A DNA stretch of 64,000 bases. Origin: Rhodohalobacter sp. SW132 (GTDB lineage Bacteria; Bacteroidota; Rhodothermia; Balneolales; Balneolaceae). Numbering within the stretch: the first letter of the stretch is position 1; every line of letters starts with the position of its first letter. Where the stretch lies: contig NZ_QUOK01000013.1 in assembly GCF_003390325.1 (NCBI RefSeq), forward strand, positions 86,430 through 150,429. Reading direction: 5' to 3'. This document shows, piece after piece, positions 51,455 through 60,794 of this stretch. The translations under genes were made by a program, and so were the position numbers. The notes below the pieces were generated by a model. It ran no database searches, was not told the DNA's origin, and was given only the letters and a program-made list of their open reading frames with translations.

Positions 51455-52336
51455 ATGATACGATCCATGACCGGGTTCGGCCGCGGTGAAGCCACGGTGA
51501 ACAACCTCCGAGTTACCGTAGAAATTAAGACACTGAACAGCCGCTATCTCGATATATCCCCCCGGATTCCGGGATCTATCCAACAGAAAGAGCTTGATTT
51601 AAAGGAGATTATTCAAAAACATCTGTCCCGCGGAAAGGTTCTACTAAATGCATACGTCGACAAATCTGCGCTTGGACTGATCGACACCACATTTAATGAA
51701 GATAAGTTGCGTAATTATGGTGAAATGCTGCACGAAATGCGTCAGATTGCCGGTATTGATGATCCGCTGAAGATGGACCATCTGTTGAATTTTGAGGATG
51801 TATTTGAATCACGCAAAGAGGATGAATCACTCATCGAAAATATCTGGAAAGGGACGCAGGAGGCTACGGCTTCGGCACTTGAGCACCTGAACACCATGCG
51901 GCAAAAAGAAGGGCGGGAACTGCAGGACGACCTCACAAAGCAGATTCAGGATATTTCCAATCTGCTTGAAAAAATCACAGAACAATCGAGCCAGCGTGCC
52001 CCGGAGACACGTCAAAGATTAACGGAGCGAATTCAAAAAATGGTTTCCGATGACCAGTTCGATCCCGACCGAATGGAGATGGAAATCGCCATCCTGGTGG
52101 ATAAAATGGATATCAACGAAGAAGCTGTTCGCCTGCAGTCGCACCTCAAGTTTTTCCTTGAAGCCCTGGATAGCGGTGATTCTGTCGGTCGCCGGCTGAA
52201 TTTTCTCTGCCAGGAGATCAACAGGGAACTTAACACGATCGGCTCAAAGGCGAATGATTCTGAAATTGCCCATCATGTGGTAATTGGCAAAGAGAAACTG
52301 GAGCAGATCAGAGAGCAGGTTCAAAACATTGAGTAG
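51455..52336 (+). CDS. yicC: YicC/YloC family endoribonuclease
   Basis: The gene encodes a 293-residue protein. Its N-terminus MIRSMTGFGRGEA and NSRYLDISPRIP are the YicC signature. The C-terminal DUF1732-type region has DINEEAVRLQSHLKFFLEAL and GRRLNFLCQEINRELNTIGSKAND. YicC/YloC proteins form a hexameric clamp and act as endoribonucleases. It is the first gene of an operon with gmk, rpoZ and coaBC, an order conserved in many bacteria. gmk starts within its last 8 nt. Confidence 0.93.
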   Translation: MIRSMTGFGRGEATVNNLRVTVEIKTLNSRYLDISPRIPGSIQQKELDLKEIIQKHLSRGKVLLNAYVDKSALGLIDTTFNEDKLRNYGEMLHEMRQIAGIDDPLKMDHLLNFEDVFESRKEDESLIENIWKGTQEATASALEHLNTMRQKEGRELQDDLTKQIQDISNLLEKITEQSSQRAPETRQRLTERIQKMVSDDQFDPDRMEMEIAILVDKMDINEEAVRLQSHLKFFLEALDSGDSVGRRLNFLCQEINRELNTIGSKANDSEIAHHVVIGKEKLEQIREQVQNIE

Positions 52337-52916
52337 CAACCGAGGCAAAATCATTATACTTGCAGCACCCAGCGGCGGTGGTAAATCTACAATGGCAAAA
52401 CGGTTGCTGAGTGATTTTCCGCAGATCAAATTTTCGATCAGCGCCACAACCCGGCAGCCGCGTGAAGGTGAAAAAAATGGTGTGGATTACCACTTTCTCA
52501 CCCGAAAAGAGTTTCAGCAGCGCATTGATGACAACCGTTTCCTGGAATGGGAAGAATTTTACAATGGCACGATGTACGGTACGATGAAAGCAGCCGTTGA
52601 ATCTGAACTGAATAAAGGCTATTTTGTTATGCTTGACGTTGATGTATTAGGCGCTTTGAACGTGAAAAAAATGTATGGCGAAGAAGCCCTCTCCATTTTC
52701 ATCTCACCGCCATCAGTCAGCGTCCTTGAGGAACGGTTGCGAAACAGAGGCACCGAATCGGAAAAATCTTTAGCCTTGCGTCTCGAACGTGCGAAAAAAG
52801 AGATTTCTTACGCTGACCGTTTCGATATTGAGATTATTAATGATTCACTTGAATTGGCTTATTCTGAAATCAGACAGGCCATTCAAACATTTATTCAAAA
52901 TAGTAAAACAGAATAA
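52329..52916 (+). CDS. gmk: Guanylate kinase
   Basis: The gene encodes a 195-residue kinase that phosphorylates GMP to GDP. The P-loop APSGGGKST is at 13-21, followed by the GMP-binding SATTRQPREGE and GVDYHFL. Translation is proposed from TTG at 52329, overlapping yicC by 8 nt. An ATG at 52284 would add 15 residues and overlap yicC by 53 nt, which seems less likely given the usual family N-terminus. Confidence 0.93.
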   Translation: MSSNRGKIIILAAPSGGGKSTMAKRLLSDFPQIKFSISATTRQPREGEKNGVDYHFLTRKEFQQRIDDNRFLEWEEFYNGTMYGTMKAAVESELNKGYFVMLDVDVLGALNVKKMYGEEALSIFISPPSVSVLEERLRNRGTESEKSLALRLERAKKEISYADRFDIEIINDSLELAYSEIRQAIQTFIQNSKTE

Positions 52917-52920
52917 CAAC

Positions 52921-53214
52921 ATGCCTATACAGACATTAGATTTAGATAAGCTGGGTGATGAAGACGGCAACAAGTATGAGAAAATTGTGATTGTCTCTAA
53001 ACGGGCAAGACAAATTGCCGCCCAGGAAAAACTGGAACTCGATGAGAGATTAAAATATTTCGAAGGATTTGAAGACGAAGACGAATTCACGTTCAACGAA
53101 GAGCAGGAACAGATATCAAAATCTTTCGAAAAACTGCCCCACGCCACCCAGCGTGCTGTTAACGAAATGAAGGCCGGAAAAACAACCTACCGATATCCGG
53201 AAACTGACCTCTGA
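52921..53214 (+). CDS. rpoZ: DNA-directed RNA polymerase omega subunit, Bacteroidota type
   Basis: The gene encodes a 97-residue protein. Residues about 15-60 hold the omega-type helix (NKYEKIVIVSKRARQIAAQEK). The remainder has acidic stretches typical of the short Bacteroidota omega. It sits 4 nt after gmk and shares a TGATG junction with coaBC, the usual gmk-rpoZ-coaBC neighbourhood, which supports the call more than motif strength does. The ATG at 52921 is used; upstream in-frame sequence overlaps gmk. Confidence 0.87.
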   Translation: MPIQTLDLDKLGDEDGNKYEKIVIVSKRARQIAAQEKLELDERLKYFEGFEDEDEFTFNEEQEQISKSFEKLPHATQRAVNEMKAGKTTYRYPETDL

Positions 53215-54413
53215 TGCTATCCGGTAAACGGATCATATTAGGTGTAACGGGCGGAATTGCCGCCTATAAATCGGCCTACTTACTACGAGAATTTCAAAAA
53301 GCGGGAGCTGAAATCAGGGTCACCATGACCCCGTCGGCTACCCGCTTTGTTGGTTCTGAGACCTTTTCTGCGCTCAGCCGCAATCCCGTTGCCGTGGATG
53401 TCTTCAGTGGCGATCAGCCGGATGACGATTGGACGAAACACATTCACTGGGGCGAATGGGCCGACCTTTTCATTATCGCTCCTTGTACGGCAAATACTCT
53501 TTCCAAAATTGTACATGGCGGTTCGGATAACATGCTTACGGCAACCGTTTTAGCCGCTCGCTGCCCGATATTAATCTGTCCGACTATGGATGGTGAGATG
53601 TATGAAAGTCCCGCTGTATCTGATAACCTAAAAAAAGCGGCACAGATGGGTTACCACATTCTGGAACCCGAAACCGGATATCTTGCCAGCGGACTTGAAG
53701 CCAAAGGACGGCTGCCGGAATTATCTGAAATACTCCATCAGGCAGATGAAATAATTGAAAAAAACCGCGCAAAAGGTCCTCTTTCCGGGAAGAAAGTGCT
53801 TGTCACGGCCGGACCAACACGCGAGTATATTGATCCAGTGCGATTCATCTCAAATCCAAGTTCAGGAAAAATGGGTGTTGCGATGGCAGATGCCGCCGTC
53901 CGTTTGGGAGGTGAGGTAAGGCTGCTCAAAGGCCCGGTTCATATCAAACCGGATGAACGGATGAACACAGAATCGTTTATGAGTGCAGCTGATCTATTTG
54001 AAAAAGTTAAACATCATGCCGATGCTGATGTGATCATCATGGCCGCTGCCGTTTCCGACTTTACACCGGCTGAAAGGTCCGATCAAAAAGTAAAAAAAGA
54101 GAGTGCATCCGATACCATCTCCCTAAATAAAACAACTGATATTCTTCAGTGGTTGGGCGAACGAAAACCGGGTGGACAGACACTGATCGGGTTTGCAATG
54201 GAAACTGAGAACCTGAAGCAGAACGCGCAGAAAAAACTCCAGGATAAAAACAGCGACTGGATTTGCGCGAATGATCTTGGCGGAAAAGATGCTGGTTTCG
54301 AATCAGACTCCAATACCATTCACCTGATCGGGAAAGAGTCTCAGAAAACATTCCAGGGCACTAAAAAACAGATCGCCCTACAAATCTTAAGAGAAATTTT
54401 TCAAAAGCCGTAA
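53214..54413 (+). CDS. coaBC: Bifunctional phosphopantothenoylcysteine decarboxylase / phosphopantothenate-cysteine ligase
   Basis: The gene encodes a 399-residue enzyme of coenzyme A synthesis. The N-terminal CoaC flavodoxin-like half has [11 protein letters not shown] (10-20), the catalytic His76 in [11 protein letters not shown] and CPTMDGEMY near 122. At the last site the family PxMNxxM motif has Asp in place of Asn, a variant I recall from other Bacteroidota. The C-terminal CoaB half (from about 190) has [20 protein letters not shown] and [13 protein letters not shown]. The start overlaps the rpoZ stop by 1 nt. Confidence 0.93.
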   Translation: MLSGKRIILGVTGGIAAYKSAYLLREFQKAGAEIRVTMTPSATRFVGSETFSALSRNPVAVDVFSGDQPDDDWTKHIHWGEWADLFIIAPCTANTLSKIVHGGSDNMLTATVLAARCPILICPTMDGEMYESPAVSDNLKKAAQMGYHILEPETGYLASGLEAKGRLPELSEILHQADEIIEKNRAKGPLSGKKVLVTAGPTREYIDPVRFISNPSSGKMGVAMADAAVRLGGEVRLLKGPVHIKPDERMNTESFMSAADLFEKVKHHADADVIIMAAAVSDFTPAERSDQKVKKESASDTISLNKTTDILQWLGERKPGGQTLIGFAMETENLKQNAQKKLQDKNSDWICANDLGGKDAGFESDSNTIHLIGKESQKTFQGTKKQIALQILREIFQKP

Positions 54414-54478
54414 GTCCTGAGAATTTTAAAAATTCAACACTCACAACTAAAAACTCAGAACTGAAAACCCCTTCCCTC

Positions 54479-54907
54479 CTACGGCCAAACTTGCCATGGA
54501 ATTCGGGAGATAATAAAAATCAAACCGAGAGCGTAAAAGAGAATCACTGTTTTATAACGGCGTGCATCATCGCCGGGATTTTTCGCCTTGATATACCCGA
54601 TCGATATAAGTACAATGCCTAAGATCATCATCAGAGGGTGTTCGAGAACGTAGAGCCGCGAGAGACTATCCCCCATCACATCACCTGAAAAATTTGTAAT
54701 TCCCAGTGGTGATATCAAATAGAGGACAATTCCAACCAGCAGCTGAAGATGTGCCGCGATGAAACCAATCAATGCAACTTTTCGCGCACTTTCAGTGAAT
54801 TGTTTTTTTCTTCCAAACTGGATAATTGCGTAAACCAGTGAAAAAATGATGGCAGCGAGAAGGACATAAGCCAGTACCGAGTGCAGATGTTTAAATCCGG
54901 TGTACAT
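54479..54907 (-). CDS. Four-helix membrane protein (cytochrome B-like family of Bacteroidota)
   Basis: The gene encodes a 142-residue integral membrane protein with four hydrophobic segments (about 8-30, 42-65, 85-105 and 118-138). The N-terminus MYTGFKHLHSVLAYVLL with paired histidines matches a small Bacteroidota family often labelled cytochrome B, in which the histidines may bind haem. The frame is open to 54955, but ATG 54907 fits the family start. It is convergent with coaBC. Confidence 0.7.
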   Translation of the reverse strand: MYTGFKHLHSVLAYVLLAAIIFSLVYAIIQFGRKKQFTESARKVALIGFIAAHLQLLVGIVLYLISPLGITNFSGDVMGDSLSRLYVLEHPLMMILGIVLISIGYIKAKNPGDDARRYKTVILFYALGLIFIISRIPWQVWP

Positions 54908-55059
54908 AAATACTTGAATTGGGCAGCCGGCTGTTGTAAATCCAGACGGCAACATTAAAATTTTGCTGAGTGATAAATATCTACTTTCCCGTGGCGTAAA
55001 ACAAACGGAATCAGTTGCTTTTCAAAATCGTACAGTGAGCAATTCTACACCTTTAACTC

Positions 55060-56541
55060 TTATACAATGCGATCCGGATCACTATAATCTGGAATTTCAC
55101 CCCTGTAACCGAAAATTCGTTTGATCCATTTCACCAGCGTTTCTGTCTGATTTCTGATATACCACTGATCAGCTGCACGCCTTGCACCAAGCCCGTAGCT
55201 TGGATAGGGATGAATCGTATCGGCAAAACCACGCAACGAAACCCCATTTCGCATGGCAAGTGCATATTGCGAAATCATCTCTCCGGCATGAGCGCCTGTG
55301 ATCGATACGCCCAGAATTTTTCCGCTCCATTTTTTTGCAAATACCTTGATCAGGCCGGTCGTTTTCCCATCAGTAATAGCGCGATCAATCTTTGAAAATG
55401 GGAATCGATAGACCTCAAACTTTTTTCCAGCCTGGCGTAATTCTTTCTCTGAGGCACCGAGCTGCGCAAGTTCCGGTTCGCAATAGGTAACCCTGGGCAC
55501 ATGTTTTGAATCGATCTTCATCGGAATTTTGATCAGGGCATTTGATGTCGCAACTTTGGCCATATGTTCGCTCATATGGGTAAACTGATACCGCCCGGTC
55601 ACATCCCCAACGGCATAAATATGGCGCTTATTCGTGCGGCATTTATCATTCACAGTTACGCCGTTATCGCTATACTTCACGCCCGCACGATCGAGGCTCA
55701 GCGAATGAATATTGGCTTTACGTCCGGTTGCAAACAGAATTTTTTGAGCGGTTCGCTCGCTTTCTGAACCTTCCTTTTCCAGAATCACTGTTACACCCTC
55801 CGTGAATTTCCGAACCTCTTTCAACTGGCTGTTCAGGTAAAAATGTACTCCCTCCCCGGTGAGCTGATCCCTGACAATTTGTGTGAGTTCCGGGTCATCT
55901 CTTTTCAAAATCTCCGGTCCGCTATCGATTACTTCAACTTTTGTACCGAGCCGGGCAAATCCCTGCGACATTTCGATCCCCACCGGCCCTGCACCCACAA
56001 TGATCAGCGATTCCGGAAGCTGATCGATTTCAAATAGTGATTCATTGGTGAGATATTCAATCTGATCCACTCCCTTCAGCTGCGGAACAAAAGCTTTTGC
56101 ACCAGTACAGATGAAAATATATTTACCGGTAATCGTCTGCTCATCCCCATTTTTATGCGATACTATCAATGAATGATCATCTTCAAAACGGGCGGTCCCC
56201 TCTATCACATCAATTCCCATCGCTTCAAAAATTTTGGGATCGTCAGCATCACGGTACACTTCGCGACGAACCTCATCGATGTGCTGCATAATCCGTTTTG
56301 GATCCAGTTCTGACGAGCCTGACACAAACCCAAATGATTCCGCCTGTTTTGTTTCATACATCACGGAAGCCGCTTTGAGCAGGGTTTTACTGGGAATGCA
56401 GCCGGTCCATGTGCAGTCGCCACCAAGGCGTTCCATCTCAATCATGGCTGTTTTGGCGCCAAAATTTGCTGCTACGCCTACAGTTGTTAATCCTGCCGCA
56501 CCACCGCCAATGACGATCGCATCGTACTCATATTTGCTCAT
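55060..56541 (-). CDS. Pyridine nucleotide-disulfide oxidoreductase (dihydrolipoyl dehydrogenase / mercuric reductase-like)
   Basis: The gene encodes a 493-residue flavoprotein. The FAD motif is VIGGGAAGLTTVG, the redox disulfide is in GGDCTWTGCIPSK (about 41-53), and the NAD motif is IIVGAGPVGIEMSQGF near 175. The dimerisation domain has HPYPSYG, not the HPT-His-Glu of true Lpd, and the C-terminal Cys pair of MerA is absent. So neither lipoamide nor mercuric ion reduction is proven. An earlier ATG at 56547 is possible. It overlaps the membrane-protein gene upstream. Confidence 0.85.
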   Translation of the reverse strand: MSKYEYDAIVIGGGAAGLTTVGVAANFGAKTAMIEMERLGGDCTWTGCIPSKTLLKAASVMYETKQAESFGFVSGSSELDPKRIMQHIDEVRREVYRDADDPKIFEAMGIDVIEGTARFEDDHSLIVSHKNGDEQTITGKYIFICTGAKAFVPQLKGVDQIEYLTNESLFEIDQLPESLIIVGAGPVGIEMSQGFARLGTKVEVIDSGPEILKRDDPELTQIVRDQLTGEGVHFYLNSQLKEVRKFTEGVTVILEKEGSESERTAQKILFATGRKANIHSLSLDRAGVKYSDNGVTVNDKCRTNKRHIYAVGDVTGRYQFTHMSEHMAKVATSNALIKIPMKIDSKHVPRVTYCEPELAQLGASEKELRQAGKKFEVYRFPFSKIDRAITDGKTTGLIKVFAKKWSGKILGVSITGAHAGEMISQYALAMRNGVSLRGFADTIHPYPSYGLGARRAADQWYIRNQTETLVKWIKRIFGYRGEIPDYSDPDRIV

Positions 56542-56878
56542 GTTCACGCTCCGCTTCGGAGATCAATTTTATTTTGATTTTTCTATAGGTAGACCATCCT
56601 CCATACAAGATCATCCCTGCCACAATTCCATATATCCACCACGGAACATTTTCACCGGCAATCATCAGGTAGAGATAGGCAGATACAAAGAAAAAAAGAG
56701 TGCTGAAAGCGGGTAAAATTATCGAAAAACCCTTTCGATAATTTCGAATGAGCCATGCAACCGACAGTGTAAAAAATGGAATCGCGCCCACATAGATCGC
56801 ACCAAAAATAATCGGGTTCACCCCGTATTGATTTCCGAGGTTCATAAACCAGCCATAGATCTGATCAAATAATTCCAT
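56528..56878 (-). CDS. Small membrane protein (116 aa)
   Basis: I do not recognise a named function. The 116-residue protein has three or four membrane segments (about 20-42, 50-70 and 76-95) and a charged C-terminal tail. Its last 14 to 20 nt overlap the start of the disulfide oxidoreductase gene, so the two are co-translated. A partner that delivers electrons or substrate at the membrane is possible. Confidence 0.7.
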   Translation of the reverse strand: MELFDQIYGWFMNLGNQYGVNPIIFGAIYVGAIPFFTLSVAWLIRNYRKGFSIILPAFSTLFFFVSAYLYLMIAGENVPWWIYGIVAGMILYGGWSTYRKIKIKLISEAEREHEQI

Positions 56879-57012
56879 ACTAAATCATTCGTTTCATTCT
56901 ATTTAATATCGTTAGATTCCACATTGGGTATCATTGACCATTTAAGGCTATCGTGTAAGCACTTCCTAATCTACTCCAAATAAACGAGAATCTTACACGT
57001 TTGAAAATAAGT

Positions 57013-57045
57013 ATTGATAAGCCAGAACAAATTGGCTTATATTTG
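57013..57045 (+). promoter_or_regulatory. Promoter with embedded operator dyad upstream of the metal-uptake-like locus
   Basis: TATATTTG (57038-57045) matches TAnnTTTG, with ATTG (57013-57016) 21 nt upstream as a -33 element (one mismatch). Between them lies the perfect dyad ATAAGCCA (57017-57024) / TGGCTTAT (57033-57040) with an 8-nt spacer. A repressor there would block polymerase directly. The start codon is only about 20 nt downstream of the -7 element. Confidence 0.6.
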
Positions 57046-57065
57046 GGCTTAAACAAATTTACTAC

Positions 57066-57371
57066 TTGAAAACAGATAACCGCTACATATCGTTTTTCTT
57101 ATCTCTGCTGATTTCAGCAGGAATGTTCCTGGCTGCGGTTCATATTCACGATGATGCGCATTCTTATGTGGATGGATTTGACCATCACATAACCCAGGAC
57201 ATTAACGAATGTACAGTTTGTGCTTCACACTTCAAGTTTTCAGGAACACCTGACGCTGTTTCTCATACGATACTTTCCTCCGAAACAGTTACTCTCATTA
57301 TTTTTGACCGTCATATTTCTGATCCCCTCAGAAATGTACATGAAGGTCGGGCTCCTCCCTATAAAAGCTGA
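57066..57371 (+). CDS. Small exported His/Cys-rich protein (DUF2946-like)
   Basis: The gene encodes a 101-residue protein with a signal peptide (about 9-24). The short mature part carries HIHDDAH, DHHITQD and ECTVCASHFK, and it ends in GRAPPYKS, a pattern seen in DUF2946-type proteins near metal transporters. It could bind zinc or copper. A TTG start at 57066 is used, with no better ATG. It is first in a run of three genes that ends with a TonB receptor. Confidence 0.65.
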   Translation: MKTDNRYISFFLSLLISAGMFLAAVHIHDDAHSYVDGFDHHITQDINECTVCASHFKFSGTPDAVSHTILSSETVTLIIFDRHISDPLRNVHEGRAPPYKS

Positions 57372-57519
57372 TTTTTACCCTTCTTTTTAATTTAAGAGCT
57401 AATTCTGCCCTTCCCGGCGAATAGCTGACCCTTTTTACCTAAACAGAATTCCTGTTGTGCGTTATCGCGTACACAGTGAATATTATTCATTAACCCCAAA
57501 ATCAAACATAGAATCACGT

Positions 57520-58224
57520 ATGTTGAAAACAATCAAACACACCACAACACTGTTCGCAGCACTCTTCTTCGGTGCGGCGCTATTCATCTCATGTGATACA
57601 ACCAGCACGGATGATCATGATGAACATCTGGATGCAACCGGTTTTGTCATCGTTCAAAATAACGCTGAAATTGTACGCTATCAGAACAACGAGTATATCT
57701 GGAACCCAAGCGGTACATGGGACAGTTATTTCCGTGAAGGTAGTGATGGAATCGTAATCTCACCTGATGTAATAGAACTTAGTGAAGACAACCCCAGAGG
57801 AATGACACCATCCGTAACGATCCGCTGGATTGATGCAGACGGCGACGTTTTCGACCTGGATGACCTGTCTGAAGAAGAAGGCGGTGAATACTGGTTAGAC
57901 TGGAGCTGGGATGCACCAAACACCCTCACCGAGGAGTGCTCTGATGAAGCCCGTGAAGATCTCGAAGCGCTCGACCAGATCCGACCCGCCAACCTGGAAC
58001 AACACGGCAGTGATGGTGAATGGGGTTTCCATTTCCGCGCGGATCACGCCGGTCAGGGGCAGCTTACTTTTCGCCTGATGCATGGCCATGGCACCGAAGC
58101 GCATTCCGACTTCACTTCTCAGCCGATGACGGTTATCGTCCCACACGATGAACATAGCCTGATTGACGAGAACGGAATTTATATGCATACAAGAAGCAAG
58201 TGCAGAACCGACCGTCCGCGCTAA
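57520..58224 (+). CDS. His-rich lipoprotein, possible metal-binding protein
   Basis: The gene encodes a 234-residue lipoprotein (signal LFFGAALFISCD, Cys near 25). After the lipobox it has acidic/His clusters (DDHDEHLD; HADHAGQG; HGHGTEAHSDF; HDEHSL). The body looks all-beta (QNNAEIVRYQNNEYIWN, SVTIRWIDADGDVFDL). The histidines suggest metal capture at the surface for the TonB receptor downstream. A GTG at 57457 would add 21 residues; ATG 57520 gives a proper signal peptide. Confidence 0.7.
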   Translation: MLKTIKHTTTLFAALFFGAALFISCDTTSTDDHDEHLDATGFVIVQNNAEIVRYQNNEYIWNPSGTWDSYFREGSDGIVISPDVIELSEDNPRGMTPSVTIRWIDADGDVFDLDDLSEEEGGEYWLDWSWDAPNTLTEECSDEAREDLEALDQIRPANLEQHGSDGEWGFHFRADHAGQGQLTFRLMHGHGTEAHSDFTSQPMTVIVPHDEHSLIDENGIYMHTRSKCRTDRPR

Positions 58225-58244
58225 TCTATCATATTTACAATAAA

Positions 58245-58288
58245 CTGCCTCCGGTTAAAGCTTTTTACAACTCGGAGGCAGATTTATT
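58245..58288 (+). terminator. Hairpin after the His-rich lipoprotein gene
   Basis: CTGCCTCCG (58245-58253) and CGGAGGCAG (58273-58281) form a 9-bp stem with a 19-nt loop, followed by ATTTATTC. With a weak T-tract it may only attenuate transcription into the receptor gene. Confidence 0.5.
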
Positions 58289-58397
58289 CAGATTATCCAT
58301 TCTATTTATTTTGCCTTTTACAACGTGCAGATAAAGGCTTTACATATCCGTTTATATTGGTAAGAATAAACCTCACAGTTTTTGAGTTGCATTTTTT

Positions 58398-60653
58398 ATG
58401 ATGAAGTTCCTAACCATTCCTTTTCTATTTCTTTTATTTTTTTCTGTATATCAAAACGCTGAGGCCAATGATGAAAGGTCGGGTGTTCTTTCAGGAATTG
58501 TGGTTGATATTGAAAGCAGCGAGCCGGTACCCTACGTATATCTGCACCTTGAAGAGATTAATCGGTCGTCTACTACAGACCGGGACGGCCGTTTTGAACT
58601 CCGGAATCTTCCGGCGGGTTCATACACCGTAAATATTCATCGCATCGGGTATACATCACAAAACCGAACGGTTGACATTCAGGCCGATGAACGAACTGAG
58701 ATTTCATTTCAAATTACACCTACCGTGCTCTCCGGGCAGACCGTTGAGGTTGTAGGAGATGCCGAACAAACCGTGGGAGGTAATCTTGAGCACGCCTCCC
58801 TGAAAATTGTGGGAGACCGACTGCGGCGTGATCTCGACGTCACGCTTTCAGGAACACTGAGTAACCAGGCGGGGTTTTCCGAACGAAGCATGGGTGCTGC
58901 TCCCGGCCGGCCGGTGATGCGTGGCCTCGGTGACGAACGTGTTTTGATCCTGGAGGATGGCGGACGAACCGGGGATGTATCGTGGACTTCTTCCGATCAT
59001 TCGGTCACGGTTGATCCATCTTCTGCCGATGAAATTGAAATCGCCCGGGGACCTGCTGCACTCGAACATGGTGCTGGTGCCATCGGTGGCGTGATTAACG
59101 TTGTGAGCAACAAAATCCCCAACAGCATTCCAACACGGACAACAGGAAACGTTTCATTTCAGGGAGCGAGCGTAAATAACGGTATGATGGGATCCGGATC
59201 CGTTAAAGTACCCTACCGGGATTTAGTTCTGAATGTTGATTTAAGCGGCCGAATTGGACAGGATTATAAAATTCCTGATGGCACACTAACCAACACGTCC
59301 ATTCGCACAGCTGATAATGGGTTTGGCATCGGGTATATCCGTCCCTGGGGATACGCCGGATTATCCGGATCTGTATATTACAGCGAATACGGTATTCCTC
59401 CCGATCCCGAAGGTGGACATCCCGCTGGTGTGGATATTGAAATGTATAAATATCATACCGAAGGGCGTGCAGAAGTTCTTCTGAATAATCGATGGTTTAA
59501 TCTGCTGGAAGCGCGCGGCTCGTTTATTCACTATCACCACGTTGAGCTTGAATCCAGCGGAGCAATTGGAACACAGTACGATATGGACACCACCACCGGT
59601 ACTTTAAAACTCCGAAATAACGGGTGGGGATTTTTTAACGAAGGAGTGGTCGGAATCTGGGGCGAATTTGTGGACTATTCTGTATTTGGGTCCCGAACGC
59701 CAAACTCTAATTCTGTGAGCGGTGCATTTTTTGCCATCCAGGAAGCTGATATCGGTAATCTGCACCTCGAAGCCGGTCTTCGCCTGAATCATTTTACAGC
59801 CACACCTGAACGTGAACGCCCAAATTCTTTTATCGGGCATGTAAGGCAGCGGAACTTCACCGGACTGGAATCCTCAGCTTCTGCAATTTATAACCTTGGA
59901 AATGGATGGTACCTGGGATCTACTTTCATGCACTCCTGGCGCTCCCCAACATTAGAAGAGCTCTATTCGGAGGGACCCCATCTTGCTGCTTTTGCATATG
60001 AAGTGGGAAATCCCGACCTGGAAGCAGAGCGAGGACTGGGTTCCGAAATTTTTGCCCGCTATAAATCCGGTTCCGCATCGGTTGAACTGGCCACCTATTA
60101 CAACTACTTTGGCAACTACCTTTACGCGCAAGATACCGGGCGGCCAAGTATTCCCCGTGGAGATCTCAACGAATTTAAATATATCGGCACGCAGGCAACG
60201 ATGTACGGAGCCGAATTTTCTTCTGAAGTTCGCCTCATCAGAAATCTCGTTCTGGATGGAAATATCTCCTTTACCATTGGTGATAGAGTCGTTCCCGGGG
60301 AAGAGAGAGAAGCTGCAGGCTTAACGGAAGCGAATCAGCCACTGCCAATGATGCCCCCTGTAAAAGGGAATTTTGGGCTCCGCTACAGTTTTGATAATAT
60401 AACACTTGGCACACGCATGAGAGCTGCCGCATCACAATCCCGGATTGGCGAAAATGAAACACCTACAGATGGATATGCCGTTTTTGATCTGAACGCACAA
60501 TATCGCTTCGACTGGGGCGGAACGCTGCACACTTTTGCGCTGAACGGATCTAACCTTTTCAATACTGAATATTACAACCACCTCTCAAAAGTAAAAGATC
60601 TATTTCCCGAACCGGCCCGCAGCGTCAGCATTCTTTATCGGGTATATTTTTAG
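58398..60653 (+). CDS. TonB-dependent receptor, ZnuD-like
   Basis: The gene encodes a 751-residue outer-membrane receptor. A signal peptide (about 1-23) is followed by a carboxypeptidase-regulatory-like beta domain (about 30-110: GIVVDIESSEPVPYVYLHLEE). Then comes the plug (about 130-240: MRGLGDERVLILEDGGRTGDVSWTSSDHSV), with a pattern similar to zinc receptor ZnuD. The 22-strand barrel ends in YRVYF. Position after two His-rich genes suggests metal uptake. The substrate is inferred, not shown. Confidence 0.85.
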   Translation: MMKFLTIPFLFLLFFSVYQNAEANDERSGVLSGIVVDIESSEPVPYVYLHLEEINRSSTTDRDGRFELRNLPAGSYTVNIHRIGYTSQNRTVDIQADERTEISFQITPTVLSGQTVEVVGDAEQTVGGNLEHASLKIVGDRLRRDLDVTLSGTLSNQAGFSERSMGAAPGRPVMRGLGDERVLILEDGGRTGDVSWTSSDHSVTVDPSSADEIEIARGPAALEHGAGAIGGVINVVSNKIPNSIPTRTTGNVSFQGASVNNGMMGSGSVKVPYRDLVLNVDLSGRIGQDYKIPDGTLTNTSIRTADNGFGIGYIRPWGYAGLSGSVYYSEYGIPPDPEGGHPAGVDIEMYKYHTEGRAEVLLNNRWFNLLEARGSFIHYHHVELESSGAIGTQYDMDTTTGTLKLRNNGWGFFNEGVVGIWGEFVDYSVFGSRTPNSNSVSGAFFAIQEADIGNLHLEAGLRLNHFTATPERERPNSFIGHVRQRNFTGLESSASAIYNLGNGWYLGSTFMHSWRSPTLEELYSEGPHLAAFAYEVGNPDLEAERGLGSEIFARYKSGSASVELATYYNYFGNYLYAQDTGRPSIPRGDLNEFKYIGTQATMYGAEFSSEVRLIRNLVLDGNISFTIGDRVVPGEEREAAGLTEANQPLPMMPPVKGNFGLRYSFDNITLGTRMRAAASQSRIGENETPTDGYAVFDLNAQYRFDWGGTLHTFALNGSNLFNTEYYNHLSKVKDLFPEPARSVSILYRVYF

Positions 60654-60794
60654 CTCCTCTACTTTAAATCATATACTTAAGGCTAAAATTAACACTTAAA
60701 CTTCTCCCTGAATCACCCTATCATTCCAAATTGAAAAATTGTACTGAAACGGATATGTACAGAGTTCGGTTTTGTAATATTTTAACCTGAAATT

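Noticed and set aside
55060..56541. Mercuric reductase
   Set aside because: The N-terminal heavy-metal domain and the C-terminal cysteine pair needed to bind mercuric ion are missing, and no mer genes are nearby.
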